From contig LT608311.1 in the NCBI GenBank assembly GCA_900095875.1, forward strand, positions 1,178,001 through 1,242,000: DNA of 64,000 bases, read 5' to 3'. Below the pieces are notes generated by a model. That model ran no database searches, was not told where the DNA came from, and saw only the letters and a program-made list of their open reading frames with translations. Both the position numbers and the translations under genes were made by a program. The DNA comes from Caecibacter massiliensis. GTDB taxonomy: Bacteria; Bacillota; Negativicutes; Veillonellales; Megasphaeraceae. Shown here in pieces: positions 55,534 through 64,000 of this stretch; the stretch's first letter is position 1; each line of letters starts with the position of its first letter.

Positions 55534-55808
55534 CTTGGTGAATATTTGTATGAAGACCACACCTGTATTGTACATCAAAAGTAAGTTGTGCACAAATAGA
55601 AGTTAGAAATTGGTTATATATATGTTAGGCTTTGATTATATTTTATAAAGCATCTATATACTCCGTCTATATTTCTGCTTTTTTGGATAACCCAGTCTTT
55701 TCAAATTTTTCCAATAAACAATTGACATCGGCAGGGGGATTGTCTATAATTACACTGTTATGGTGTAAATTCAATATACGTTGTATCGATAAGAAGGAGG
55801 TGTCTATC

Positions 55809-55943
55809 TTGAAACAGACATATCAGCCGAATGTATTGTGGAAGAAAAGAACTCATGGCTTCCGTGAAAGAATGAAGACTAAAGGTGGCCGTATGGTTTT
55901 GAAAAAACGCCGCATGAAAGGCAGAAAGAAGCTTTCTGCTTAA
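55809..55943 (+). CDS. rpmH: ribosomal protein L34
   Basis: 44 residues, starting at TTG (55809), which follows [27 protein letters not shown] and the basic end [13 protein letters not shown] are diagnostic. The reading frame runs 59 codons further upstream, but the strong ribosome binding site and family length fix this start. First gene of rpmH-rnpA-yidD-yidC-jag-mnmE-mnmG-rsmG. Confidence 0.96.
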   Translation: MKQTYQPNVLWKKRTHGFRERMKTKGGRMVLKKRRMKGRKKLSA

Positions 55944-55955
55944 TTTTTACGAGAT

Positions 55956-55990
55956 GAACAGAAAAGTTCCTGGAAGGAATTTTTCTGTTC
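55956..55990 (+). other. strong hairpin between rpmH and rnpA
   Basis: GAACAGAAAAGTTCC pairs with GGAATTTTTCTGTTC (14 Watson-Crick and one G-U pair, 5-base loop). No clear T run follows, so it is more likely an RNA-processing or stability element, or a leaky attenuator, than a full terminator. Confidence 0.6.
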
Positions 55991-56030
55991 TTCTGCCATT
56001 TTTAGGAATTACAAGCTTAGGAACTATACG

Positions 56031-56390
56031 ATGTACGAGTTAAACAAAGAGAAGAGGCTGTGCAAAAACCGGGAATACCAGCTCGTATACCGCCATGGCA
56101 GATCTGTTGTCAACCGCCTGGCCGTATTGTATGTACTGCCCCGTTCTCCCAAACAGCCAACCCGTATCGGTTTTGTAACTGGCAAAAAAATCGGTTGTGC
56201 CGTAGAACGCAACCGGTGCCGCCGGCTGATGAAGGAAGTATACCGTCTCCATCAATACGAGCTGAAAGATGGTTATGATCTGGTACTGATTGGGCGCGGC
56301 TATTTAAAACAGGTTGGATATCAAGAAGCTGAGCGGAGCATCTTGCAATTGTTCCGCCGGGCGAACGTATGGAAGAAGCGATGTGAATGA
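56031..56390 (+). CDS. rnpA: ribonuclease P protein component
   Basis: 119 residues. The RNR-type signature [18 protein letters not shown] (about 54-72) and the N-terminal [16 protein letters not shown] are present. It binds RNase P RNA and helps mature tRNA 5' ends. The stop overlaps the yidD start by four bases. Confidence 0.95.
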   Translation: MYELNKEKRLCKNREYQLVYRHGRSVVNRLAVLYVLPRSPKQPTRIGFVTGKKIGCAVERNRCRRLMKEVYRLHQYELKDGYDLVLIGRGYLKQVGYQEAERSILQLFRRANVWKKRCE

Positions 56391-56596
56391 AATCCTTATT
56401 CATATTCCTGATACGTTTTTATCAGATGTGCATATCTCCGCTGCATCTGCCGTGCTGCCGTTTTTATCCTACATGTTCTGCTTATGCCATTGAAGCGTTG
56501 CAGAAGTACGGCGCACTGAAAGGGAGTTATTTAGCAATCAGGCGCATTTTAAAATGCCATCCCTTTCATGAAGGCGGATATGATCCTGTACCCTAG
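56387..56596 (+). CDS. yidD: membrane protein insertion efficiency factor YidD
   Basis: 69 residues, typical YidD with [19 protein letters not shown] and HEGGYDPVP. It acts with YidC at the membrane. It overlaps rnpA (ATGA), as usual. Confidence 0.95.
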   Translation: MKSLFIFLIRFYQMCISPLHLPCCRFYPTCSAYAIEALQKYGALKGSYLAIRRILKCHPFHEGGYDPVP

Positions 56597-56664
56597 GTAT
56601 CAGGCAGATGAAATGAAGGCTGTCTGATTTTTTCATTTTTAATCTTCGACAGGAGTTGAGAGTA

Positions 56665-57351
56665 TTGAGTTTTTTTAGCGGAATCATGGACGTGCTGTCT
56701 GGCATTATGTCCGTTTTTCTCGATTACTGCTACCAGTTTACCCATATGGTCGGGTATCCGAGTTATGGCATTGCCATCATTTTGCTGACGGTTATCATCA
56801 AGCTGATACTGGCGCCTCTGACGGCTAAACAAATCCGTTCTATGGAAGGCATGCAGAAAATTCAGCCGAAAGTCAAGGAATTACAGAAAAAGTATAAGGG
56901 CGACCAGAGAAAAATGCAGATGGCCCTGCAGAAGTTGTATAAAGAAGAAAAAGTCAGTCCGTTTTCAGGCTGTCTGCCTATCCTTATCCAGATGCCGTTC
57001 CTTATTTCCATATTTTATGCCCTGCGTGAATATCCCTATGATGAAGCATACAGGAGTTTTCTCTGGATGCCCAGTCTCGGCGATGCCGATCCTACTTATA
57101 TTCTGCCTATTCTTTCAGCTATCTCCACTTTTGCTATCCAGAAACAGATGAGCGGTGCCCAGGTAGCGATGAATGAAGCCCAGGCCAAACAGCAGAAAAT
57201 CATGCAGATTGTCATGCCTCTTTTCATTGGCTGGATCAGCATCAGTTTCCCCAGTGGCCTTGTCATTTACTGGGTTGTATCCAACGTATTCCAGTGGCTG
57301 CAGCAGATCATCATGTTCCGCGGCAAAAAGAAAGGAGCTGCTAACGCATGA
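56665..57351 (+). CDS. yidC: membrane protein insertase YidC
   Basis: 228 residues from a TTG start (56665), which lies nine bases after GGAG; the earlier TTG at 56656 abuts the ribosome binding site. It is the short Firmicutes/Oxa1 form without the large periplasmic domain. It has five helices, the conserved hydrophilic Arg near LAPLTAKQIRSMEGMQ, and a cytoplasmic hairpin KVKELQKKYKGDQRKMQ. Its stop overlaps jag. Confidence 0.95.
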   Translation: MSFFSGIMDVLSGIMSVFLDYCYQFTHMVGYPSYGIAIILLTVIIKLILAPLTAKQIRSMEGMQKIQPKVKELQKKYKGDQRKMQMALQKLYKEEKVSPFSGCLPILIQMPFLISIFYALREYPYDEAYRSFLWMPSLGDADPTYILPILSAISTFAIQKQMSGAQVAMNEAQAKQQKIMQIVMPLFIGWISISFPSGLVIYWVVSNVFQWLQQIIMFRGKKKGAANA

Positions 57352-58199
57352 ATCATGTAGAAGCGACAGGAAAAACGATAGAAGATGCTGTCCGTTCCGG
57401 TCTGGTACAGCTGGGACTGACCCGTGATGAAGTGACGGTAGAAGTGCTGGCCGAACCGAAAAGCGGCTTTCTCGGCATTGGCAGCAAGCCTGCCGTCGTC
57501 CGTGTGACAGCCAAAGAAGAAGCAGAACACGTGCTGCAGCGGCAGCAGGAAGATGTGCGCAAGGCAGAAGAAGCAGAAAAACAGACCGCCGCTACGGAAA
57601 CAAAAGCAGTGGCAGAACCACAGTCTGCGTCTAAACCAGCTGCTGATCCGGCCGAACCGGAAACAGCTAGTCCTGCCGATGACGGGGAAGATTCCGTAAC
57701 AGATTCTCCTGCAGAAGAATCAGCAGATTCCGTAGAAGATTTTACCGCTGAAGAAGCGGCTGCCAAAGCACGGGAATTTCTCCAGGAAGTCCTGAAGAAT
57801 ATGGGCATGCAGGTCATGATTGAAAAAATGATCAAGCCGGACAAAATTATCCTTCATCTCCATGGAAAAAATCTCGGTATCCTCATTGGCAAACATGGAC
57901 AGACGCTGGATGCACTCCAGTATCTTACCAATCTGACAACCAATCAGGGAAAAGAAACGCGGCATTTCATCATGCTCGACGTCGAAAATTACCGCCACCG
58001 CCGGGAAGAAACGCTGAAGCAGCTGGCTTTGCGCCTTTCTGGACGGGTGAAAAAGAAAGGTGATAAAGTCGTCCTGGAACCGATGAACGGCTATGAACGG
58101 AAAATTATCCACGTAGCACTTCAGGACGCCGAACATGTCCGTACGGAAAGTGAAGGTCAGGATCCGTACCGTCATGTCGTCATTTATTACGCTGAATAA
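57348..58199 (+). CDS. jag: Jag/KhpB-type RNA-binding protein
   Basis: 283 residues in three parts. A Jag_N domain comes first (EATGKTIEDAVRSGLVQLGL). An acidic Ala/Glu/Asp linker of about 85 residues follows. Then come a KH domain (GILIGKHGQTLDALQYLTN, about 175-193) and an R3H domain (NGYERKIIHVALQ, final 40 residues). It binds RNA and affects envelope and cell division in other Firmicutes. The acidic linker is longer than in most homologues. Confidence 0.94.
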   Translation: MNHVEATGKTIEDAVRSGLVQLGLTRDEVTVEVLAEPKSGFLGIGSKPAVVRVTAKEEAEHVLQRQQEDVRKAEEAEKQTAATETKAVAEPQSASKPAADPAEPETASPADDGEDSVTDSPAEESADSVEDFTAEEAAAKAREFLQEVLKNMGMQVMIEKMIKPDKIILHLHGKNLGILIGKHGQTLDALQYLTNLTTNQGKETRHFIMLDVENYRHRREETLKQLALRLSGRVKKKGDKVVLEPMNGYERKIIHVALQDAEHVRTESEGQDPYRHVVIYYAE

Positions 58200-58326
58200 G
58201 GCTAACGGAGCAAGTGACCAGTGGTCAGTGTCAGTTGGTTAGTGAATCTTTCACGGACCGCTGGTATCTGGCCATTTTTGTTATCTGACCGGTCCGCCTG
58301 TAGTCCTGTCAGAAAGGAGTGTTTGT

Positions 58327-59706
58327 ATGTACGATACGGCAGATACCATTGCGGCGATTACGACACCGCTGGGAGAAAGCGGTATCGGTGCAGTCCGTAT
58401 CAGCGGACCCGATGCCTATGCTGTAGGAGATAAAATATTTAAAAGTAAATCGGCAGTTCCCCTGAAGGAACGCCGTGATCGTTCTATTCAGTACGGGACT
58501 ATTGTCGATGAAAATGGGACCTGTATCGATGAAGTCCTGGCCCTTATCATGAAAGGCCCTCACTCCTATACGGCAGAAGACGTATTGGAAATCCAGTGCC
58601 ATGGCGGCCGGGAAGCATTGGAATCTATCTTGCAGCTCATATTGCGCAGTGGTGCCCGCATGGCCAATCCCGGTGAATTTACGGAACGGGCCTTTGTCAA
58701 TGGCCGTATCGACCTGGCCCAGGCTGAGGCCGTCATGGATGTGATTCAGGCTAAAAGCAGGGCCGGTCTCACCAGTGCTGTAAGCCAGCTGGAGGGCCGG
58801 CTCTCCAAGGTTATCAATAAGACCCGCAAAGAACTGACCGAGCTGGTGACGCGGCTGGAAGTCATGATTGATTATCCGGAAGAAGATCTGGAAGATATTG
58901 CTGTGCCGGACGTATCCGGTGCTTTGCAGGAAATGCAGGAAAAACTGCAGCATATGCTGGAAGAATCCCAGAACGGGCGCATGATCCGCGACGGCGTCAT
59001 GGCCGCTATTGCCGGTACGCCCAATGCCGGTAAGTCGAGTCTCCTGAACCGTCTTCTTCAGGAAGAACGGGCCATCGTTACGGACGTGCCGGGTACGACA
59101 CGGGATGTATTGGAAGAATGGATTACTCTGCGCGGCGTTCCCGTATGCCTCGTCGATACAGCCGGTATCAGGGAAACGGATGATACGGTCGAAAAAATTG
59201 GCGTCAGCCGGGCCCGTCGGTATCTGGACCGGGCAGACATCATCCTGGCTGTCATAGATGGTTCCCGTCCCCTTACGGATGAAGACAAAGATATCCTCCA
59301 GTCTGCGGCAGATAAAAATGTCATTATTGTCCTAAATAAGACGGATCTGCCGTCTGTCATGACTAGCCAGGACCTGAGCACCTATGGCTTCCCAATCTGC
59401 CCCATTTCGGCCAGTACCGGGGACGGTCTGGAAGAGTTGAAGGACAGACTCCTGCAGGAAGTGTTGAAAGGCGGCTTTACCGATGGCCCCAGCGCTCTTC
59501 TGACCAATACCCGCCATATCGAACTGGTACGGCAGAGTGCAGAAGCTCTGGAACGGGCACGGCAGTCGTTGCAGGATGGAATGCCTCTGGATTGTGCTGT
59601 CATCGATATCCGTCAGGCGTGGGATACGCTGGGCTCGATTACAGGCGATACGGTTCACGATGATATTGTTGAAGAAATATTCAGCCGGTTCTGTCTGGGT
59701 AAATGA
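58327..59706 (+). CDS. mnmE: tRNA modification GTPase MnmE
   Basis: A 459-residue GTPase for wobble-uridine modification with MnmG. It has an N-terminal folate-binding domain ([16 protein letters not shown]), a central G domain ([31 protein letters not shown]), and the FCLGK C-terminus. The 127-base gap upstream holds degenerate GGTCAGTG repeats but no gene. Confidence 0.96.
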   Translation: MYDTADTIAAITTPLGESGIGAVRISGPDAYAVGDKIFKSKSAVPLKERRDRSIQYGTIVDENGTCIDEVLALIMKGPHSYTAEDVLEIQCHGGREALESILQLILRSGARMANPGEFTERAFVNGRIDLAQAEAVMDVIQAKSRAGLTSAVSQLEGRLSKVINKTRKELTELVTRLEVMIDYPEEDLEDIAVPDVSGALQEMQEKLQHMLEESQNGRMIRDGVMAAIAGTPNAGKSSLLNRLLQEERAIVTDVPGTTRDVLEEWITLRGVPVCLVDTAGIRETDDTVEKIGVSRARRYLDRADIILAVIDGSRPLTDEDKDILQSAADKNVIIVLNKTDLPSVMTSQDLSTYGFPICPISASTGDGLEELKDRLLQEVLKGGFTDGPSALLTNTRHIELVRQSAEALERARQSLQDGMPLDCAVIDIRQAWDTLGSITGDTVHDDIVEEIFSRFCLGK

Positions 59707-59747
59707 TAAATAGATTGCAAATGTATTGCGAAAGGGAAGGAAATTCC

Positions 59748-61634
59748 ATGTATGTAGTAGATACGTATGATGTTATCGTCATCGGTGCCGGCCATGCCGG
59801 CTGTGAAGCAGCCCTTGCCAGTGCCCGTCTGGGTGCCAGAACCTTGATGGCGACATTGAATCTTGATAATATTGCTCTTATGCCCTGTAATCCTGCTGTA
59901 GGAGGGCCGGGAAAGAGCCACCTCGTACGGGAAATCGATGCCCTGGGTGGCCAGATGGGAATCAATACGGACCTGACGTGCCTGCAGATGCGTATGCTCA
60001 ATACGGGCAAGGGGCCAGCCGTATATTCCCTGCGTGCCCAGTCAGATAAAAAACTGTATCAGATGACCATGACAAAAACACTGGAAAATCAGGATCATCT
60101 CGATGTCAAGCAGCTCATGATTACGGACCTCCTTACAAAAGACGGAAAAGTAACCGGCGTACAGACCGAACTGGGGGAAGTCTATGGCGCATCCTGTGTC
60201 ATCCTGGCGACCGGGACATATCTGAAAGGTAAAATCATCATCGGCGAATGCACCTATTCCGGAGGTCCTATCGGCCAGCGCTCGGCAGAAGATCTGTCCG
60301 GGTCGCTGATAAAAGCAGGGTTGAAACTCATGCGTTTCAAGACGGGGACACCAGCCCGGGTAGACCGGCGTACGCTTCGTACGGATGAAATGGCTGTGCA
60401 GGAAGGTGATACGGATGGTCATGCCTTTTCGTTCCTGTCAGAACGGAAAAACCGGAATAAAGAATGCTGCTGGCTGACGTTTACCAACGAAAAAACGCAC
60501 AAAATTATCCGCGATAATCTTGACCGGGCACCCATGTGCAATGGCATCATACAAGGTATCGGTCCCCGGTACTGCCCTTCCATTGAATCAAAAATCGTCC
60601 GCTTCGCCGATAAAAAGCGGCATCAGCTCTTTATCGAACCAGAAGGACAATCTACAGAAGAAATGTACGTCCAGGGCATGAGTACCAGTATGCCTATCGA
60701 TGTCCAATACGAATTCCTGCGCACCATTCCCGGGCTGGAAGATGTGAAAATCATGCGGCCCGGATATGCCATTGAATATGACTGCCTCGACCCGTTGCAG
60801 CTGACACCGTCCCTGGAAACGAAAAAAGTGAGCGGCCTGTTTTCTGCCGGCCAGTCCAATGGTACCAGCGGCTATGAAGAAGCAGCAGCCCAGGGCCTGA
60901 TTGCCGGTATCAATGCTGCCCGCAAGGTGCAGGGAAAAAATCCTTTTATCCTTACCCGTTCGGAAGCGTATATTGGCGTACTCATTGACGATTTGGTTAC
61001 GAAAGGAACGCAGGAACCATATCGCATGATGACCAGCCGCAGTGAATACCGCCTCGTCCTCCGTCAGGATAATGCCGATCTGCGTCTGACCCAGAAAGGC
61101 TATGATATCGGTCTGGTCAGTCAGGAACGGTACGACGTATTTTGTGCCAAAAAGAAAGCTATTGCTGATGGTATCGCCGCTTTGCGATCCATTTCCATTA
61201 CACCGAGCAAAGCGATGGCGGAAAAACTGGATGCTCTCGGCACGGCTCCGGTCCATACGGGCATAACGGCCTATGAATTACTGCGCCGTCAGGATCTGTC
61301 GTATGACAAACTGTGCCAGACTTTTGATCTTCCCGAACTGGATGCCGATGTCAAAGAAGAAATCGAAATCATGATCAAATACGAAGGATATATTGGCCGC
61401 CAGATGGAACAAGTAGAAAAAATGAACCGTCTGGAACAAAAACTCATGCCGGACGACATTGTGTATGCCGATATTGATACGCTGTCCGGCGAAGCGCGGC
61501 AGAAACTTGATGAAATCCGGCCCCGGTCTCTTGGGCAGGCCAGCCGTATTTCCGGCGTTTCTCCGGCAGATATTACGGCCCTTCTCATTTATCTGGAACA
61601 GTATCAGCGGGAGGGCGGCCATGTTTCAAAATGA
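59748..61634 (+). CDS. mnmG: tRNA uridine modification enzyme MnmG
   Basis: 628 residues from the ATG at 59748 ([18 protein letters not shown]), which follows GGGAAGGAAA; the frame extends upstream to overlap mnmE without a ribosome binding site. The FAD site [17 protein letters not shown] and [23 protein letters not shown] are diagnostic. It works with MnmE. Its end overlaps rsmG by 14 bases. Confidence 0.96.
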   Translation: MYVVDTYDVIVIGAGHAGCEAALASARLGARTLMATLNLDNIALMPCNPAVGGPGKSHLVREIDALGGQMGINTDLTCLQMRMLNTGKGPAVYSLRAQSDKKLYQMTMTKTLENQDHLDVKQLMITDLLTKDGKVTGVQTELGEVYGASCVILATGTYLKGKIIIGECTYSGGPIGQRSAEDLSGSLIKAGLKLMRFKTGTPARVDRRTLRTDEMAVQEGDTDGHAFSFLSERKNRNKECCWLTFTNEKTHKIIRDNLDRAPMCNGIIQGIGPRYCPSIESKIVRFADKKRHQLFIEPEGQSTEEMYVQGMSTSMPIDVQYEFLRTIPGLEDVKIMRPGYAIEYDCLDPLQLTPSLETKKVSGLFSAGQSNGTSGYEEAAAQGLIAGINAARKVQGKNPFILTRSEAYIGVLIDDLVTKGTQEPYRMMTSRSEYRLVLRQDNADLRLTQKGYDIGLVSQERYDVFCAKKKAIADGIAALRSISITPSKAMAEKLDALGTAPVHTGITAYELLRRQDLSYDKLCQTFDLPELDADVKEEIEIMIKYEGYIGRQMEQVEKMNRLEQKLMPDDIVYADIDTLSGEARQKLDEIRPRSLGQASRISGVSPADITALLIYLEQYQREGGHVSK

Positions 61635-62334
61635 CCTCATCCATGCTATGGAAGCTATGGGACTTGTACTGGAAGACTATCAGATACGACAGTTCTGCCG
61701 GTTTGAAGAACTGCTCCTGGAAACGAATAAAGTCATGAATCTGACAGCCATTACCGATCCGGGTGAAGTAGCAGTCAAACACATGGCTGACAGCTTGTCC
61801 TGTTATGATGAAAGGTATTTTCCAAAGGATGCCTCCCTGCTGGATCTCGGTACGGGTGCCGGTTTTCCCGGTATTCCCCTGGCTATTTTCCGGCCGGATC
61901 TTACGGTGACTTTTTTTGATTCCCTGCAGAAGCGATTGAACTTCCTGAATGAAGTATGCCGGGAAACGGGCCTCCGGAAGGTGGCGTTCCTTCACGGGCG
62001 GGCTGAAGAAATAGCCCATCAGGAAGCATACCGGGAACAGTTTGATCTGGTGACCAGCCGGGCGGTGGCCCGCCTTTCCATTCTCTGTGAATGGGCGCTG
62101 CCTTACGTGCGGAACAATGGCTTATTCATTGCTCTTAAAGGAGCGCAATATGAGGAAGAAATCAAAGAGGCTTCCAATGCCCTGCGCATATTGGGAGGGA
62201 CACTGGAAGAAGTCCGCCCGGTAACGCTTCCCGGGCTTTCCGATAAACGGGCGGTCCTCTATATCCGCAAGAGTGGCACGAGTCCGGCTAAATACCCGCG
62301 CAAACCCAAAATGGCGGCAAAACATCCATTATAA
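61621..62334 (+). CDS. rsmG: 16S rRNA (guanine527-N7) methyltransferase RsmG
   Basis: 237 residues from the ATG at 61621, preceded by GGGAGG inside mnmG. The SAM motif [17 protein letters not shown] (about 77-93) and the VTSRAVA motif are present. Its C-terminus carries an extra Pro/Lys-rich tail ([18 protein letters not shown]) typical of Negativicutes and related forms. Confidence 0.95.
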   Translation: MFQNDLIHAMEAMGLVLEDYQIRQFCRFEELLLETNKVMNLTAITDPGEVAVKHMADSLSCYDERYFPKDASLLDLGTGAGFPGIPLAIFRPDLTVTFFDSLQKRLNFLNEVCRETGLRKVAFLHGRAEEIAHQEAYREQFDLVTSRAVARLSILCEWALPYVRNNGLFIALKGAQYEEEIKEASNALRILGGTLEEVRPVTLPGLSDKRAVLYIRKSGTSPAKYPRKPKMAAKHPL

Positions 62335-62360
62335 AATAAAAACTTCAGGAGAAAGGGTGT

Positions 62361-63413
62361 ATGATTATGTCTTTGAAAACGTCTATAGCTGTCGTTCTGG
62401 CAGCCTGCTTTACGATGTTCAGTGCATCGGCACTGGCAGAAGAACCGCAGATCGATGCTCAGTCAGCCTGCGTCATCGATTCTGCGACGGGCAATGAACT
62501 GTATGCCAAAAATGCAGATCAGCGCATGTATCCTGGCGGTACGACTATGATGATGACCAGCATCCTTGGCGTCGAATCGGGAAAACTCGATACGGTCATG
62601 ACCGTATCCGATGCATCCCAGCAGCTGGCCGGCGATGTGAGCCGTCTCGGCATTTATCCCGGTGACAAGGTGACGTTGCGCAATGCCCTGACGGGCATGA
62701 TGACGGTCGGGGGCTGTGATGTGGCATATGATGCGGCTGTTACGGTTTCGCCGTCTCTGGACAGCTTTGTTCAGTCTATGAATGAAAAAGCGGCATCTAT
62801 TGGGGCCAGTCATACGCACTTCACCAATCCGGCCGGACTTCCTGATGAAAATCATTATTCTACGGCGAGAGACCTGGCAAAAATTGGCGCCTATGCCATG
62901 AAATCAGCCGATTTCCGGGGACTCGTCAATCATGCTTCCTTTGACATGCCCTATGCAGACAGTGGTACGAAGCATTGCGAAACGACGAATGAATTTCTCA
63001 CCAGCGGTTTTGCGGGAGCTGACGGCATCAAGACCGGTGCGACTAACGATGGCGGCCCTTGTCTGGTAGCTTCTGCTACGCGTAATGGTCATACCCTGGT
63101 TGCGTCCATCCTCAACAGCGGTGACCGTGCTGGTGATGCGGCAGCTCTCCTGACCTATGGCTTTGAACGCCTGTCGGCCCCGGCAGCTGCTGTAAAGAAT
63201 GTAACGACGGCAACGACGGCGACAGCTGCCGAAAAAGCAGCGGTTGCCGCTTCCCAGGCTGTAACACAGACTGGCCGTGCATCTAATGCACCGGCTGATG
63301 CCGATGAAGCCTATGTCCTGCGCGATGCGCCGGCAGGACAGACCTTATCCCAGATAGCCGCCCAGCAGAAACAGGCGGCCCGGATTGCTGCGGAAAATCA
63401 GAATGAAAAATAA
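62361..63413 (+). CDS. S11 D-Ala-D-Ala carboxypeptidase homologue lacking catalytic residues
   Basis: 350 residues with a signal peptide (cleavage near ALA-EE, about 26). The S11 fold is easily recognised: AQSACVIDSATGNELYAKN, TLRNALTGMM, HTHFTNPAGLPDENHYSTARDLAKIGAYAM, DGIKTGAT. The SxxK motif (usually PASTTKMMT) reads PGGTTMMMT, so both Ser and Lys are gone. The SGN motif reads GGC. Only the KTG is kept. The C-terminal extension is Ala/Thr-rich. It is probably a non-catalytic wall-binding protein. Its own ribosome binding site (AGGAG) lies nine bases before the ATG, 26 bases after rsmG. Confidence 0.87.
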   Translation: MIMSLKTSIAVVLAACFTMFSASALAEEPQIDAQSACVIDSATGNELYAKNADQRMYPGGTTMMMTSILGVESGKLDTVMTVSDASQQLAGDVSRLGIYPGDKVTLRNALTGMMTVGGCDVAYDAAVTVSPSLDSFVQSMNEKAASIGASHTHFTNPAGLPDENHYSTARDLAKIGAYAMKSADFRGLVNHASFDMPYADSGTKHCETTNEFLTSGFAGADGIKTGATNDGGPCLVASATRNGHTLVASILNSGDRAGDAAALLTYGFERLSAPAAAVKNVTTATTATAAEKAAVAASQAVTQTGRASNAPADADEAYVLRDAPAGQTLSQIAAQQKQAARIAAENQNEK

Positions 63414-63426
63414 GACAGGCTCCCTA

Positions 63427-63454
63427 TTGACAGACAGATGTTTCCTGCTATAAT
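63427..63454 (+). promoter_or_regulatory. promoter of the ZTP-riboswitch transcript
   Basis: TTGACA (63427-63432), 16-base spacer and TATAAT (63449-63454), with a TGC before the -10 (extended -10). Transcription would start about 15 bases before the riboswitch. Confidence 0.85.
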
Positions 63455-63473
63455 GAAAGAACATCAAGAAAAT

Positions 63474-63598
63474 ATGCGATGCAGGCCTGACGGAATCAAG
63501 TGGAATAACCACGTGGACTGTATCGTTTAGAAAAAGCGCCGACCGTCTGGGCAAAGATATGAAAATATGCTTTGGCCAGCCGGCCGGTGCTTTTTTTG
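63474..63598 (+). ncRNA. ZTP (pfl) riboswitch with terminator expression platform
   Basis: The outer stem GCGATGCAG / CTGTATCGT encloses GTGGAATAACCAC. It is followed by the conserved 3' part GCCGACCGTCTGGGCA, the hallmark of ZTP (pfl) riboswitches that sense ZMP/ZTP. That 3' part is also the 5' arm of a 20-bp terminator (AGCGCCGACCGTCTGGGCAA against CTTTGGCCAGCCGGCCGG) ending in seven T. Ligand binding should block termination. The controlled gene is an OFA-type transporter. Confidence 0.82.
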
Positions 63599-63600
63599 CA

Positions 63601-63630
63601 CTCTCTTTGCCGGCCGACCGCAAAGGAGAG
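63601..63630 (+). promoter_or_regulatory. hairpin covering the ribosome binding site of the transporter gene
   Basis: CTCTCTTTG (63601-63609) can pair with CAAAGGAGAG (63621-63630), which contains the GGAG ribosome binding site. One bulge is needed. It lies directly after the riboswitch terminator. Confidence 0.55.
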
Positions 63631-63638
63631 ATGGATTC

Positions 63639-64000
63639 ATGAAAAAGAACCGTTGGCTTATTGCGTTGTCTGCTATGGGCATCCACATCTGCATTGGCAG
63701 TGTCTATGCCTGGAGTGTCCTTACCCGTCCTATCATGCAGGCTATGGGATTTTCTCTCAAAGATACGACGTGGACCTTTTCCCTGGCTATTTTGTTTTTA
63801 GGACTGTCTGCTGGTTTTCTCGGCAGCTTCGTCCAGAAAATCGGACCCCGTAAGTCGGGTCTGCTGGCCATGACCTTTTTCTGCAGTGGCATGTTCGGCA
63901 CGGCTGCAGCGTTATATTTCCACAGCCTGCCTCTGTTATATCTCTTCTACGGAGTCATTGGCGGTATTGGTCTGGGAACAGGTTACATCACTCCCGTTTC
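63639..64000 (+). CDS. OFA-family MFS transporter, 3' end missing
   Basis: The first 120 residues of a major facilitator transporter of the oxalate/formate antiporter family. Four helices are visible: MKKNRWLIALSAMGIHICIG, the signature VYAWSVLTRPI in helix 1, GLSAGFLGSFVQKIGPRKSG (loop 2-3) and GVIGGIGLGTGYITPV at the window edge. Formate or a related monocarboxylate is a plausible substrate, which would suit ZTP control because ZMP builds up when 10-formyl-THF is short (inference). Confidence 0.88.
   Translation, partial: MKKNRWLIALSAMGIHICIGSVYAWSVLTRPIMQAMGFSLKDTTWTFSLAILFLGLSAGFLGSFVQKIGPRKSGLLAMTFFCSGMFGTAAALYFHSLPLLYLFYGVIGGIGLGTGYITPV

Overview
The window is a bacterial chromosome segment that reads through the replication origin, plus one foreign insertion. 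The host looks like a diderm Firmicute of the Negativicutes, most likely Megasphaera or a close Veillonellales relative. It has a Firmicutes-style origin cluster (rpmH-dnaA-dnaN-S4-recF-dciA-remB-gyrB on one side; rnpA-yidD-yidC-jag-mnmE-mnmG-rsmG on the other). It also has a BofA-type sporulation relic, yet an OmpA-type outer-membrane protein and many exported proteins. The genus is inference from gene content and order; no rRNA gene is present.

Layout. 1-4.4 kb: the 3' part of a PrpR-type sigma-54 regulator whose AAA+ motifs are degenerate, a zinc-ribbon membrane protein, an FMN reductase and a multi-TM membrane protein. 4.4-19.9 kb: a purine salvage operon on the minus strand (adenosine deaminase, NCS2 purine permease, adenine deaminase), interrupted in the permease by an 11-kb integrative mobilizable element (about 6841-17810). 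The element carries tet(O) with its leader-peptide attenuator, TnpV, a Cys-rich KTR protein, three sigma-like genes (one with an in-frame stop), a RepA-like ATPase, an oriT of the MobV type between repeated 40-bp units, a MobV relaxase, ParB, a YdbC/PC4 protein and a large serine recombinase. It has no conjugation apparatus, so it would need a helper. 19.9-36 kb: housekeeping genes including dnaX-ybaB-recR-bofA, SRP RNA, an OmpA protein, an M20 peptidase, GtrA, an SfsA-DUF123 fusion, a ROK protein and dapF. 36-47 kb: an AraC regulator, then aconitase diverging from citrate synthase-isocitrate dehydrogenase (the oxidative route to 2-oxoglutarate), deoD, gpsA and exported proteins of unknown role. 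47-64 kb: gyrB to rsmG around a bipartite oriC, a D-Ala-D-Ala carboxypeptidase homologue that has lost its active site, and a ZTP riboswitch in front of an OFA-type transporter that runs off the window.

The points most worth a second look are: the element splits the permease at its symmetric 7+7 TM boundary and supplies a ribosome binding site for the second half; the recombinase takes its last residues from host DNA; a DUF2156 gene seems to have no start other than AUU; there are three apparent pseudoenzymes (S11 peptidase, sigma-54 activator, ROK); an unassigned terminator-containing leader precedes the adenosine deaminase gene; and a two-layer ZTP riboswitch leader precedes the transporter. 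No CRISPR array, tRNA or rRNA gene was seen.
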